Below, piece by piece: positions 12,149-23,420 of a DNA stretch of 64,000 nucleotides; positions within the stretch are counted from its first letter, which is position 1, and each line of letters starts with the position of its first letter. The stretch lies in the NCBI GenBank assembly GCA_963556495.2, contig OY747703.1, forward strand, positions 29,611,796 to 29,675,795. The letters run 5' to 3'. A program made the position numbers and the translations under genes. Source of the stretch: Valencia hispanica (Eukaryota > Chordata > Actinopteri > Cyprinodontiformes > Valenciidae). Below the pieces are notes generated by a model. It was not told the DNA's origin. It did not search any database and worked only from the letters and a program-made list of their open reading frames with translations.

Positions 12149-12547
12149 ATCAATTCAAGAGAGTCTGAACAACAAACAGCTCCACGGGGTGCAACAGCGA
12201 CAACAGAAAATGATTCAGTGCGGCTTACCCAGTCACAAACCAAGAAAGCTGATTGGACAGAGACACAAATCATGACATTCACAGTGATTGCACTTGTAAT
12301 TGGGTGGGTCTTCACAGCGGTGATGGCTTACACTGCCTACAGGCAGGTCAAACAATTGCAAGCAAGAATCGACTTCATGATATTTTTAACACAGCGGTTC
12401 ATAGGTACCCCCAGGCCCATGGCACAAGCTGATGACAGTGCACTCTTTCTTGTCCTATCCTATTCCCCCTCCTTAGCATTGTATGACAGTGACAAAAGGG
12501 GGATATTTTCTTGGTGTGATTTATTTTCTTTTTGTTGTTTCTTATGA
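12149..12547 (+). CDS. candidate Env-like membrane-anchor ORF (3' internal part of retrovirus-like element)
   Basis: The frame is open from just after a stop at 12146 to the stop at 12545-12547. It shows a polar N-terminal part, a strongly hydrophobic segment (TFTVIALVIGWVFTAVMAYT, about residues 44-63) and a basic, helical follow-on (YRQVKQLQARID). It lies about 400 bp upstream of a polypurine tract and LTR in the same orientation, where the end of env is found in retroviruses, so a transmembrane-subunit anchor is the best guess. There is no recognisable fusion peptide, surface subunit or pol nearby; the element is truncated on its left. No family match could be made by eye, so it could also be an unrelated membrane ORF. 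Confidence 0.35.
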   Translation: MNSRESEQQTAPRGATATTENDSVRLTQSQTKKADWTETQIMTFTVIALVIGWVFTAVMAYTAYRQVKQLQARIDFMIFLTQRFIGTPRPMAQADDSALFLVLSYSPSLALYDSDKRGIFSWCDLFSFCCFL

Positions 12548-12936
12548 TTTTTATATATTTTAGTAGAGTAGATTAGCCTCTACCCAGACTAAGTTAGCCT
12601 CTACCCAGACTCAATTCGAATTAGTGGACCCAACGTAGCTCCAAAGACTGTAAAACTGCATTTCCACTCTTCACAGCTAAGAGGGGAATGCTGGGACCCA
12701 GATCGTTGGACCCATATTGTTTTTTTTGCCGTCCATATCGTTCTCGCCACTCTGCAAATGGACTGAACCGTTTGTTTCGCCATTCTCCAAATGGACTGAA
12801 CTGTTCATTTCATCATTCTCCAAATGGACTGAACTGTTACACCTTGCGCCGCTGAAGGACAGTGACGTTCTTGGACTTCATGGAAAATAAACCTGGTTCT
12901 AGCTCCAAAGATTGAGTGTGTGCACTCTTCAGAACT
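12548..12936 (+). repeat. internal 3' region of retrovirus-like element with ~33-bp tandem units
   Basis: This noncoding region links the membrane ORF to the polypurine tract. A 21-22 bp direct duplication (TTAGCCTCTACCCAGACT) lies at 12570-12612. Three units carrying CCAAATGGACTGAAC sit at about 12756-12838, each about 33 bp apart. The second copy of the family (52436-52594) has only one such unit, so the array expanded after the copies separated. The last part before the tract aligns with 52490-52594. Confidence 0.6.
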
Positions 12937-12947
12937 AAAAGGGGGAA
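12937..12947 (+). other. polypurine tract
   Basis: AAAAGGGGGAA lies directly against the TG that opens the LTR at 12948. This is the expected plus-strand priming site. The second copy has AAAGGGGA at the same place (52587-52594). Confidence 0.65.
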
Positions 12948-14376
12948 TGTTGTGATTCATTTTCCACAAACTGAATGGACTGCCTCTCCCAGCATCCCTT
13001 GCGCCGCCCTCAAAGCATTCGCTTTGGTATGTGGCCATGATAACATCACAGAGTTGATAAAGGGGCGTGGAACATGAAATCATTGACTTTCCCCTGCTCA
13101 TCGCTGAGTAGATTAGAGACGCGCAATTGAATTGCTAGCAACTTTCCCTCTTTTGTTCCGACCTGCTGGACCAGGAAATAACTCTCCTGAAAACTTTGAA
13201 GATTTACCTGCCAAGCTATCTGACTTCCCGTTTGTGTATCTAGGAAGTCTGCTGGCATCTGAGTAATACCAAGATACCCTCCTGAAGACAGGCCCAATTC
13301 CGGTCATTGCCTACATTTGGACGTGTCTATCTCTGTCCTCAGCAGTGCACAGCCGCTTCTACCACAGTTTGAACATTTTCGTTCCCTTTTTTACATCGTT
13401 CGTCATGGACTGGTGTGGATGGAAGAGAATCATCGCCAAGTAGGATAAACCTGGTTTATTTCTGCTGAGTCTGAGTAGAGGAGCTAGGTCCGGTTAGACC
13501 CCGTCATTCTGTTGGTTAATATAAGTTTGGGAACTTGTAAACCACTGTTTACTCATTGTCAATTAGCGTCACTGCACACTGGCCTTGAGTGTTGTATGCT
13601 CTGTGTTGTAAACTGATTATCGCTAGAAGCAGTCCTATATCTCTTCTTTCTTTCTTTTCCTTTTATTTTGTCAATGTCAGTCAATTGTAGCTGTACCGCC
13701 ACCTGTCTGGGCCAGCTGCCCACCCTAGTCCAGGTCGGGTGGTGTCCATCATCTGCTAAAACTAATGCTAATGGTCCCTTTGCTCCCACATCATCTCCAC
13801 TGTGGGGTGAGTCTGGCCGTTGAAGCCCATGCTTTCCAGCCTGTGTTTCATAGCTTCACAGAGTGGAGCATGGGACCGATAAGAGCAAAGACGTTATGAT
13901 CGTCCCCCCGCACACACTCCTCTCTCTAACACACACACACACGCGCGTGCACGCACGCAGGCACGCACGCAGGCACGCACGCACACACACACAGCATCTT
14001 TGAAGTGATGCCCTGCTGACTGTCCTCCATTTATACATTTTTTCTAAGATTGTCTGTAGTATGTAGATTGTATGCATTAGAATAAATGGGAATTATAGAT
14101 TAATTGTTTTGGCTGTATGGCTCATCTATTTTGTTAATAAATTCCCTTTGGCTTTTCTGTGATTACGGTGTATGCATCCAATTATTGTCCACGGCGTGTG
14201 AACTTATACCTTCAAGAAGAGACTGGAGGTGTGGTCTTTTAATAAAGAAGTGGTGCCCCTAATATTAATAGAATAAACTTAAACTTCATCAATAATTATG
14301 TTAATATTAAATAATTGATCATAATAATTGATGGTTGTGTAAACCAGACAAAAATCGCTCACTCTGTGTCACAACA
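12948..14376 (+). repeat. retrovirus-like 3' LTR, copy 1
   Basis: The 1429-bp LTR begins TGTTGTGATTC and ends GTGTCACAACA, giving an 8-bp terminal inverted repeat TGTTGTGA/TCACAACA. It follows a polypurine tract. A TATA-like TTGATAAAGGGG lies near 13056. The start and the last about 400 bp align clearly with the LTR at 52595-54639. The terminal part includes a GGTGCCCC block and a run of ATCAATAATTA-type motifs followed by AAACCAGACAA. The middle is diverged and contains an AC-rich array at 13929-13995. LTRs this long are found in spuma-like and some other teleost retroviruses; the exact family is not determined. Confidence 0.75.
13929..13995. repeat. CA/CACG/GCAC microsatellite
   Basis: A compound (CA)n / (GCACGCAC)n array inside the copy 1 LTR. 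It is absent from the matching part of copy 2, so it probably grew after insertion. Confidence 0.85.
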
Positions 14377-14604
14377 GCATATTTACTTGGAAAGCACAAA
14401 AATACATGTAAACATGATTTTGCTACAACTTATTTTTTACACTCACACCATGGTTTTTATTTTATTTATCAAAAAACTGAAGATTGCTTTCTACTGAAGA
14501 TTGGTCTAAGATCTACTAAGATCTTAGATATGACAACTCAGTTGGGGCAGTAAATTAACACAATTGAAAAGTCGCTTGTTTTTTGTTGTTGTTTTTGTTT
14601 TTGT

Positions 14605-14737
14605 TTGGGGGGTATAACTGTGATCATGCTTTTAAATCTGTAGATGAGGGATGGGAATATGGTTTATGTGGGGACATTTTAATGTGTAAAGCACTTTGAG
14701 TTGCAACTCTTGTATGAAAAGCGCTTTATGAATAAAG

Positions 14738-14784
<47 letters not shown>
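14605..14784 (+). repeat. L2 LINE 3' tail with GATT repeat
   Basis: The sequence matches 11585-11735 of the large L2 (GGGGTATAACTGTGA, then CTTTTAAATCTGT, then AAAGCACTTTGAG, then GAAAAGCGCTTTAT). It ends in about eleven GATT units (14738-14784). It is only about 130 bp of element, a severely 5'-truncated insertion. Confidence 0.85.
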
Positions 14785-15005
14785 TTTCTATCCCCAGGTT
14801 TTTTTCTGGTGTGGCGTGTGCCATGGTGTGATTTGCGACCTTAGAACCTAGAACCTTTGCTCCATATTTGTTAACTGTGAAAAACGGCAACTAGCACCAC
14901 ATAAACCCTCTAAAACATGTTTAATCCTATCAACCTTTCCATATTAACATCAGAAATTTCTCGTTAAAAAAGTGCTTAGGACAATAGTTTTATACAGCTA
15001 ACTAC

Positions 15006-15084
<79 letters not shown>

Positions 15085-15419
15085 AATAAATGTTTTCCTT
15101 ACTGGCTGTCATCAAATCTGACTAAGTTTTTTTTATTTTTTAGACCAGTTCTGATTCCCAACATTATTTATATTTGCTAAAGGTTAGAATACAGAGAGAG
15201 ATAATTATTTTGAAAATTTTAATGTTTTTTTTTTTATTTAAATTTTTACATCAGCAAGGATTAATACATGTTTAAACCAACACAGATAACAATGATAATT
15301 ATAATGGGGTCATGGCTTTGTAAGCCTCAAATTCTAATTTCACAATATTTGTCTTTTTTTTCCAGTTAGTTAATTGGCGGTAAAGACACCTTGAACACAC
15401 TACTTCCTTGAGTAAGATC
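14785..15419. other. AT-rich sequence with TA microsatellite
   Basis: No gene is seen. It contains the (TA)n run at 15008-15082. The segment just upstream of 15420 may be the left part of the Tc1 relic that follows, but its terminal repeat is not identifiable. Confidence 0.5.
15008..15082. repeat. (TA)n microsatellite
   Basis: About 37 uninterrupted TA units. A run this long can form cruciforms and is often length-variable. Confidence 0.98.
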
Positions 15420-16140
15420 ATGGGGACTAGAAGAGGAAAGCAAAAAAACACAATATCTGGAAGAGAATTGTAGATGTCAGCAAGTCATATCTAGTACCAT
15501 GTTCAGCTGTACAAGTAATCAAATGCAAATATAAACAGCATGGGATGATCAACCTATCACACTATTCAGGAAGGAGATGGGCTTAGTGTCCCAGATTTGA
15601 ACTTGTTTTGGTGTGAAATGTGAAGATGCTGGCTAAGGCTGGTAAGGGAGTGTAACCATCCACAGGGAAACTAACTATTTGGCTATAATGACCAGCATTT
15701 TAATGAAAAACAGAAGCTTGCAAGCCTAAAAAAACAATCCTAAATGAAAAGTACAGGTGTGACATTATCATATTGTATGGGTGTTCTGCTGAAGAAGAGA
15801 AAACATTGGAAGACATCGGACAAGAAAAATACGCTTCTTCACAAACGGATCTTCCAAATGAACAATAACCCCACGCCACAAAATTAATAACAAAATGGCT
15901 TAAGGACAACAAAGTTGATCTTTTCGAGTGTCCATCACAAAGTTTTCATCTCTGTCCCATAGAAAAACTGTTAGCAGAGCTAAAATGTTTTGTTTGAGCA
16001 CGGCAGCCTACACATCTGACTCAGTTACAACAGCACTGTTAGGAGGAATGGCCAAAACTTCCAGGAAATTATTCAGTGAAGCTTTTGGAAGAGTATCAAA
16101 AACTTTTAATCCATGGCATACAGTTTAGAAGGCACAGCTA
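15420..16140 (+). pseudogene. Tc1-like transposase relic
   Basis: Degenerate transposase. The C-terminal third is the clearest: translated pieces corresponding to the NDPKHT region near 15865, then KWLKDNKVD (15893), then a WPSQSPDLNPIE-type motif decayed to CPSQSFHLCPIE (15930-15965). After that come RQPTHLTQLQQHC and EEWPKLPGNYSVKLLEEYQK. The central part before 15800 is too decayed to follow. Several stops and frameshifts are present. The third catalytic acid region is recognisable but the gene is dead. Plus-strand orientation is certain from the C-terminal motifs. Confidence 0.75.
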
Positions 16141-17774
16141 CTGATACTGGAGAAATAAACTCATGAATTTGATGCAATAAACAAGAAAATGTTTCCTTGT
16201 TCAAATTGTTCATTTATTTGGTAAAAAGAAATAACTTTGGAAATGTTTATTCTGATTTAATGTCAGACAGGAAAAAGAGCATATTGTCTTGTTATGCAAA
16301 GCATGTAAATATTTGATTAAAGGTTTAGCTATGAACACAAATGGTGGCAAAGCTAAAAGTTTTACACGACCATACACATTTGTTCTTGGCATGTACAGAT
16401 ATTTATTCCAATGCTGGTAAACTCAATAATGATACTTAAGTGGTTAAATAAAAAAATAAATAAAAAAAAAGAATAAGCTCTATGGCTGAAGATAACAGTG
16501 ATGACACAACAGTGATGATGATGGTATGGTTGTCAACGCAAAAAACAAATCCCCTCCGATGATGAAGACAGATCTGCATTGCTCAACACTCCATCAAGTG
16601 TGGCCCCATTGTGCTCGAGTCAGAACAGCCTTTCATTTCTCTTCATTGAGACAATGAGTTTGACAGTGGAAGAAAAGGTGGAAAGTCCCCTCCTTTTCCT
16701 ATCCCCATCTCAAAAAACCTGAAATCAATTTCATCTATTGGACTGTGCTCCCTGACTTGCTGCTTAGCCTGCTATTGATGCAGCTCACATACAAACCTGA
16801 CACCTCTTTAGCTCGCTTTTGTTAGCCCTTCATTGCCCATGCCATATGGCAAGTGAGAAGGCTGCAGTGTGTGCGTATGTGTGCCGTGAATATCTATGTG
16901 ATTGTGCGGACTTGGGGGTCACAGAAGGGTTATGGGGGGGCTGACCTGCTCACAAAGACTCCCTACTCCATCAGTGAGCTCTATGAATACATGGGGACAA
17001 GCAACCCTGAATGGCAGAGCAGAAGCCATGGAGAAGTAGACTCTGGTGGGAGAAAGGGATAAGAGGGGGTGTTGAAACAGAGCATTAGCAAGATGGATTT
17101 TGGGAGGGGGGGGATTAGGAGAGAAAATGAAAGAGACAGGGGGTAGATGGAGACAAGTAGGGTCAGAGCTGTGATTAAAATGGGAGCTGAGGAGAGAGCA
17201 CGTAAGATATAAACAGAAATGTCTGCTTACAATGGCTTAGAAATGTATGGCACTTTTGGAGTGTGTGATTGTGGCTTTGAGTTACCTGCTGAGTTCTGTG
17301 TGGTTATGGGGCATAAGGGGTGATACCTGTGCCACAGGGATCTACAATAGGCCAGCAGGTCTCTCCCTGTGTGAGGACAAGGCTCTCAGCATCCTATGCA
17401 AGTGCCTGTGTGTAGGAGTATGTGTATCCCAGCAGGCTGTCCTCTACAGGAAAACTTGTCTATGGGCTCTGAGAGATTCGCATTAACCACATCTGACAGC
17501 CCAAGCAGGGAGCACACAGTGAGGTAACAGGTCAGGAAGTGTTACGGACTATCGTCTTATTGCTTCTGAAGTTTCCGTGCAAAATGTGTGTTTCTGTCCT
17601 CTTTTGTGTACTGGAGTGATTTCAAAACACTCTGTTTTTTTTATCAAATCTCAGGAGCATTAGTGATAGCAACAATACACATAGTTATATTCCAACAGTT
17701 GGAGGTCCATGTTGGAGCTCATGCTCCATGTTGATGGAAATAAAAAAGGGTCTACAGTCTCTCCTTATAAGTGC
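16141..17774. other. sequence without recognised gene
   Basis: AT-rich to 16450, then moderately GC-richer (16500-17500) with G-rich purine runs near 17100-17160. No exon with supporting splice signals or protein similarity was recognised. The part at 16600-17100 has the most gene-like base composition, but no reading frame convinces. Confidence 0.4.
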
Positions 17775-18580
17775 CTTATGGATACATTACATCACAAAAG
17801 CATTTACACCCCTTGACCTTTTTCACATTTTTTCCTATACACCCACAGAATTCTATGTATTTTATAGTCATTTACCAACACAAAACAGCACATGATTGCA
17901 TGATTGGTTTGATGTATTCAGCTTCCCTAAGTAAATACTTTGTGGAACCACCTTTCTTTGGAGTTACCACAAGTCTTTTGGGGCATGTCTCTGCTGAACT
18001 TTCCACATTGTTAGACACAGTTTTTTACCTATTCATCTTTGAAAAATACCTCAATCTCAGTCAGATTGGATGAAGAATGTTAGTAAACATGACATTTCAA
18101 GTATTGCGACATATTTTGTATGAGATTTACATCTATTTCTTTTGAACATATATATTATGAATATTCTTTATTCAAAAGCTATTTTTTTAGGGTTGTTATC
18201 CTGCTGGGAGGAAGTCCCAAGTCCTTTGCAATAGCTAACAGTTTTTTTAATTACTGGGAGGAGTAGGCATCTTAGAATCATTAAGTTGTGAGTTTGATTC
18301 CAGCTTAGGTTGTCTGGTCAGATTTGCACTTGTGTCATACTCTTTCTATTTGGGTTGGTCATTTGAAAAGTGCTCCAATAGATGTTCTAAGATTTGGATA
18401 TTGTTTTAGAACTCAACCCTGCTTTAAACCTCTCCACAACCTTATCTCTGACCTGTCTGCTCTGTTCCGTGGTCTTCATGATGCTGTTTTTTCATCACTG
18501 TTCTCTAACAAATCTCTGAGGCTGTCACGGAAAATTTACAATTATATTAAATTACCCACATGTGGACTATATTAAATGTA
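17775..18580 (-). mobile_element. Tc1-like transposon, internally deleted, with transposase N-terminus
   Basis: The left end (17795-17885) is the terminal repeat of a common teleost Tc1 type (CACCCCTTGACCTTTTTCACATT). Read on the minus strand, 18479 down to about 18420 encodes MKTTEQSRQVRDKVVERFK, the start of the helix-turn-helix DNA-binding domain. Nearer the left end, 18187-18240 and 17935-18065 match decayed C-terminal transposase segments. Most of the catalytic middle is missing and the right terminal repeat beyond 18580 is not clear. It is of the same broad type as 51652-52429. Confidence 0.75.
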
Positions 18581-18724
18581 TGCATTACTTTTGTTTGATC
18601 TATCAGATAATATCTAAATAGAATCCAAGTAGAGTTCTGAGGTGACAACATGTGAAAATGTTAAAGCAGGAATACTTTTGCAGCAATTTCAACTTCGATT
18701 CATCCATTATGTGTACCTGTCCAT

Positions 18725-18835
18725 CATATGCAGGGTTTCTGGGGTGGGGGTGGGGGTGGGGGTGGTGGGGTGCCTATCTCCAACAGTTACGGGGCGAGAG
18801 GCAGGGTACACCCTGTACAATTGCCCACTGTACAT
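18725..18835 (-). repeat. SINE 3' fragment with GGGGTG expansion
   Basis: It matches the left (3') end of the SINE at 32843-33209: CATATGCAGGGTTTC, then GCCTATCTCCAACAGT, then GGGGCGAGAGGCAGGGTACA. A short GGGGTG tandem run at 18738-18762 replaces the GAGGGAGCC segment of the full copy. Confidence 0.65.
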
Positions 18836-19019
18836 ACGTAAATTGAATAGTAAAGTATCTTTCAAGTACCATCTGAGGATGCACTATTTAAATTTGTGAG
18901 TATGAACGAGCACACTCACTGTTGTATGTGATAAGGAATGTTATGCCTATGCTGTAATAACTTTTTCTGACTGATTTCAGATGTTTATAATAGTGTCTGC
19001 AATGGCTTTTAGATGACCA

Positions 19020-19165
19020 TTGTAAGATATTGACTTGTAGTTTGTGTATTGTAAATCTGTCTTTTGTCTTGTATTTTGTATGGACCCCAGGAAGACTAGC
19101 TCGTCCCACTTTGGTGAAGGCCAATAAACCCTGGATGGGTCGCCAGTCCATCACAGGGGCAATTT
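19020..19165. repeat. LINE 3'-end and SINE-like remnant
   Basis: TATGGACCCCAGGAAGACTAG resembles the 3' end of a widespread teleost LINE. It is followed by GGATGGGTCGCCAGTCCATC, which is shared with the SINE tail region. The composite is short and its boundaries are unclear. Confidence 0.45.
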
Positions 19166-19683
19166 CAACTTAAAACCTCTAACTGTACACAAATAATTAC
19201 AGATAAGCAAATGTCTGCAGTGTCTGCTTACAATTTAAATCCAACGAAATAACTAAAACTGCTTTTGCTGAAAAGCTCCTCTGACTTGCCTAATAGCATA
19301 TATACATGTCAGCCTCTCTGACTTTAATGACAGCAAGCGGCTAAAGGACTGCCAGGCAGCAAGAAGTACTAAGATGAGAAAATAGGGCAAGCCAAAAGCA
19401 ATGGAGGCATTCGGGATTGCTGCCAGTTCTGCTCCCAGTAAACTAGTGCAACCATCACGACAGTTGCTTCATAATGGTCACACTATTACAAGACATTGCA
19501 TAAGATAGATGCGACTACAAGGGGGCATTATCACCACACCAAGAGACCGCTATCTGCTTATAACGTGTGTATGTATCTGAATCTGATGGGGTTGGCAGAA
19601 TGTGTTTAAAAGTGGGACAAGATGATCTGAGAGATGAGAGCTGGGAGAATTGGAGAGAGGTGTAATTGTTCTTCATCATCTGT

Positions 19684-19699
19684 GTGCGTCCGTGTGTCC

Positions 19700-19743
<44 letters not shown>

Positions 19744-19792
19744 GTGACAGTGCGTGTGTGTGTGTGTGTGACAGTGCGTGTGTGTGTATGTC
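19684..19792. repeat. (TG)n microsatellite
   Basis: An interrupted TG array with GACAGTGCG interruptions. The long His/Thr-rich frames read from its minus strand are repeat artefacts. Confidence 0.95.
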
Positions 19793-22479
19793 ATAGCGAG
19801 CTGCCCTCCATTTAGAATGGATGGTTTGGACTCTGGAGTCATAACAGAGTACCATGGGGAAACAAAGGTGCTTTTCACATTGACAACCCCTGCTTCTATT
19901 TGCCACCTCTTTCTCATTGAGGTCAGTTTACCTTCTCCATCTTATTTTAAACATTACATTTTCCTACAAGACTAATGTAATGATTTTGCACTGAAACGTA
20001 TGATAGATTTTGTTAGCAATGTCTGTCATTTCCTTTTCTCTGCATTGTATTACCCTTCCATATCTCTGCTTCGCTATCATCTTTTTTCAATGCTCCTGCT
20101 TTTTAATTTCTATCTCTTTTGAATTTCTCTGGCTACAGTTTGCAGCAAGTCCCCATTTCCTAGCACCACCACCTCCCCCTGTCACATCTGTTTCCATGGC
20201 CCTGGTCCACCAGCTTGAATGCCAGCACCCTCCTCCCTATTATTAGCAGAACATACCTCTCTGGCCGCTCACCTCCCTGACTTCTGCTCCCTTTTGTCAT
20301 GCAGACTTGTCTGAGCCCAGTAGCTCTTTTACAGTGAATACCCAACATTGCTAAATAGACAGCAGAACAGTTGGTCGGTTCATTTTCTTGCTCAGAGAGC
20401 ATTTTTTGCACTGCTGTTTTGGGTATTTGTGAATGAGCCTAGGTGCATGTCTGAAGTGGTCATTTGAATACACCAAAATTAACAATAATGAACCCTTATC
20501 TGCTGTGTAGCAGAGAAGAAGCATTTTATTTTTGTTTATACTCACCACAACAATATTAATGAATGTTTACCCTGTGATGACAGATTTTCTACTTGCTTTA
20601 TTCTTGTAAAGAAATTCCCTAAGTTAAGTCAGATATGCCAGGCTTCATCTTGTGGTGGGCCAAGGAGCTTATTAGGAGTAAAATAGTCAAAATTAGGTCA
20701 AGACTTGTTTGATCTACTGTAAGAAAATGTAAGGGCTAAGGCAGTCAACTGCCTCGACCTTTTCAAAAGAAATCTTGGCATGTATGTACACACACCCTCA
20801 TGCACACATAACATAACTGAAAGCTAATTAGAACAGCATCCATTTTACATTATGTTCTCTGCCATTGTACTGTATGCAAATGCATCTAGTTATCTAATTA
20901 ACTGAGGTCAACTTTAAAAGTTGTCTCAATATGTAGCCTATACAAGGCACACATGCACAATCACACCATATTGTTCAGAGTTCTTATCATGAATTATTTA
21001 CATAGAAGGGAGCAAGGGGGACCATTACAAATCTGATTTGTATAAGCTTTTAATAAAAAATAAAAGTCTAACATATGTGCTGTTTATTTTATTAACTGTT
21101 CAAAATGTAGGTTTTAAGTGGCAAAGCTTCACTCCCAGCTTTTTAATACAAACGCACATAATTCAAATTCCTTTTTATGTAGATTTTGATATAGAGACCT
21201 AAAAATAATTAATGACTGGCCATTATGGGGGCTTTCCCATCATCAGACTAGATCAACACAACCAGCAGAACGCTAGCAGAAGTACAGTTTGTAGCCGCAG
21301 GATGTATTTAAAAGGATGACTGCTCAGAAAGGTTTAGGGTTGCTTTGTAATTTATTGTAAAAAAGAAGAGGAAACAGTGGTCAATGTATAATGTAAGCTG
21401 TTGCATTCTTCTTTTATTTCAATAGTAGAATCATCACAGAAAAGTATTTTCTTTTTCTTTTTTCTTTCTTCAGATGCATTAAAAAACTCCTACCAGAGTA
21501 TACAGAAATGCATTGAATAGCAAAAGCAATATAATTTTTAATTCAGCTTAACTTTAAACTTTACAGTTGTAACCAGAGATTATTTGCTAAATGCTTTGTA
21601 AGTTTTCTTCCTATTAACACAGTCTGATACTGAACAGATGGCCTCATAGTTACTTCTACAATACTTTGATGTACAAACGAGTTCATGATTACAAGATGTC
21701 CAGGTTCTGTAGTTGCAAAAGAAAGAACCAAATTAAAATGTGTCTTATAGTTTGTAAGGACTGTCCCCAATGTTGTGAACCAAAAACATTGGCATGCTCA
21801 TCAGTAGCATTAAAATTTATGAGAACTTTGAACCTAATGTGCCTTTTTTTGATTAATTGAAAAACTTGAACTACATTCAGCTCATGTTGGTGACAATAAC
21901 TGACATACTGCATGAGTGTGAATCACTGCTGTAAAAAAGTAATGGTTCTCAGGCAAAATTGGGGCTTTCCATGTATAACAGAAGCTGGAATTTAGTTTTT
22001 TGCTCGGTGCAACATCCAGTCAGGCTGTTCCACATTCTCCTATTGTTATGGAGACTAGCTGTTGATAAAATGCTTGCCTTTTGACTAGCTTTAAGAGTAA
22101 CAAAAAAAGCAGAAACCCAGTTCCTTATCCTTCAAACTGAAAGCATAGAAAGCTATGTCACTGCACGCTGGTTTCTGATTGGAATGTATCTTGTGTTGAT
22201 GCTGAAGACATGGAATAAATTTGACTTATTTTCTCAAACCAGCATATACACCACAAAAGTACGCCCAAATTAGCAATGTAGATGTTTTCAGGTTTTGACA
22301 AACGACCCACAATATAATGTCAGCAACTGTTAAAGGCTTAAAAGTTAAAGAGATTGAAAAAGCACTCTTAACAGGATTTTTTTCTCTTTTTTACGCATAC
22401 CATTATTACAAAAGCAGTAGAAAATGGCAGAATAAAGCCTGCCGCAAACAAGAGCAATCATCTGAGCTCAAACTCATTC
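19793..22479. other. AT-rich sequence without recognised gene
   Basis: No transposon or exon is identified. At 20825-20930 there is an octamer ATGCAAAT (20874-20881) between two TAATTA cores, a possible regulatory-type cluster. 22140-22250 is an A/T-rich stretch leading to the inverted-repeat element. Nothing else could be supported. Confidence 0.4.
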
Positions 22480-23097
22480 GAGGCAGTTTGCTCAGCAGAT
22501 AGCTCGCTGTGTGCAGCTAATTTTTGGTGAGTTTTCTGCCTCACGAGGCGTTGAGGTGAAAATCAAACAGGTTTGATGTTTTTTGCCTTGTGAGGCGAAA
22601 AACTCACTGTGTGCGCTCTATGTGAGCTGTGTGCTGAGGGGAAATATTAAAGTGACCAATCAAAACGTGTTCTCCACTCACATGATTCCAAGATGGCAGC
22701 CCCCTGTTTTCACAGTACCTGTCTGGTCCATCTTTGGGGCCAACTCACTGTATGGCTGCTCGTGCTTGTCCCTGTTCTTGAAATCTGACAGACTGACATC
22801 ATATAAACAGGTGTAGTGGCCAGATTTCCACAAGTTTATCTTCTAAAATGTATTCTTCTCTGTGGGCTGCCATCTTGGAATCATTTGAGTGGAGATTGCG
22901 TTTTGATTGGTCACTTGAATATTTCCCCTCAGCACACGGCTCACAGTGTGTACACACAGTGAGTTTTTCGCCCCGCGAGGCGAAAAATATCAAACCTGTT
23001 TGATTTTCACCTTAACGCCTCATGAGGCAGAAAACCTTAACGCCTCATGAGGCAGATAGCTCGCACACAGCGAGCTATCTGCTTAGCAAACGGCCTC
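22480..23097. mobile_element. 618-bp inverted-repeat (foldback) DNA element
   Basis: The two arms are imperfect inverted copies about 240 bp long (22480-about 22720 and about 22855-23097). The outer ends are GAGGCAGTTTGCTCAGC on the left and GCTTAGCAAACGGCCTC on the right. Both arms then carry AGATAGCTCGC, a CCTCA(C/T)GAGGC palindrome, a TCAAACAGGTTTGA palindrome, GGCGAAAAACTCACT, a CCAATCAAAACG segment and CCAAGATGGCAGCC. The right arm has an extra copy of the ACGCCTCATGAGGC unit. There is no coding capacity. A clear target duplication was not found. It is probably a non-autonomous MITE of unassigned superfamily. Confidence 0.75.
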
Positions 23098-23224
23098 TAA
23101 TTACTTTTTGCTCACCATATTGCTCTCATGTTGGGCAGGCTTAAAGTTTCCAAAGTCACCCGGGAGAAAATACTTTTATATTTAGTTATCATGACCATTG
23201 TTATATTTGGAGAAAAAACCTAAA

Positions 23225-23420
23225 AGCATAATCCCAATAGTGAAGTACAGGAACGGCAGCATCATGTTTTAAAGGTTTTTGCAGCAGGAGGAATTGGTGC
23301 ACTTTACAAAACAGATGGAATCATCAGGACAGGACATCAAGTGGAAATAAAAAAGTAGCATCTCAGGATTTTAGCCAGGAATTTCACACCTGGACATAAA
23401 GGGGTCCTCCATTACAAATA
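23225..23420 (+). pseudogene. Tc1-like transposase fragment
   Basis: A decayed middle section of a Tc1 transposase: GGCAGCATCATGTT (GGGSIM-type motif), GGTGCACTTTACAAAACAGATGG and GGTCCTCCATTAC (near the FQQDN-type position). Only about 65 codons are recognisable and no terminal repeat is attached. Confidence 0.6.
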
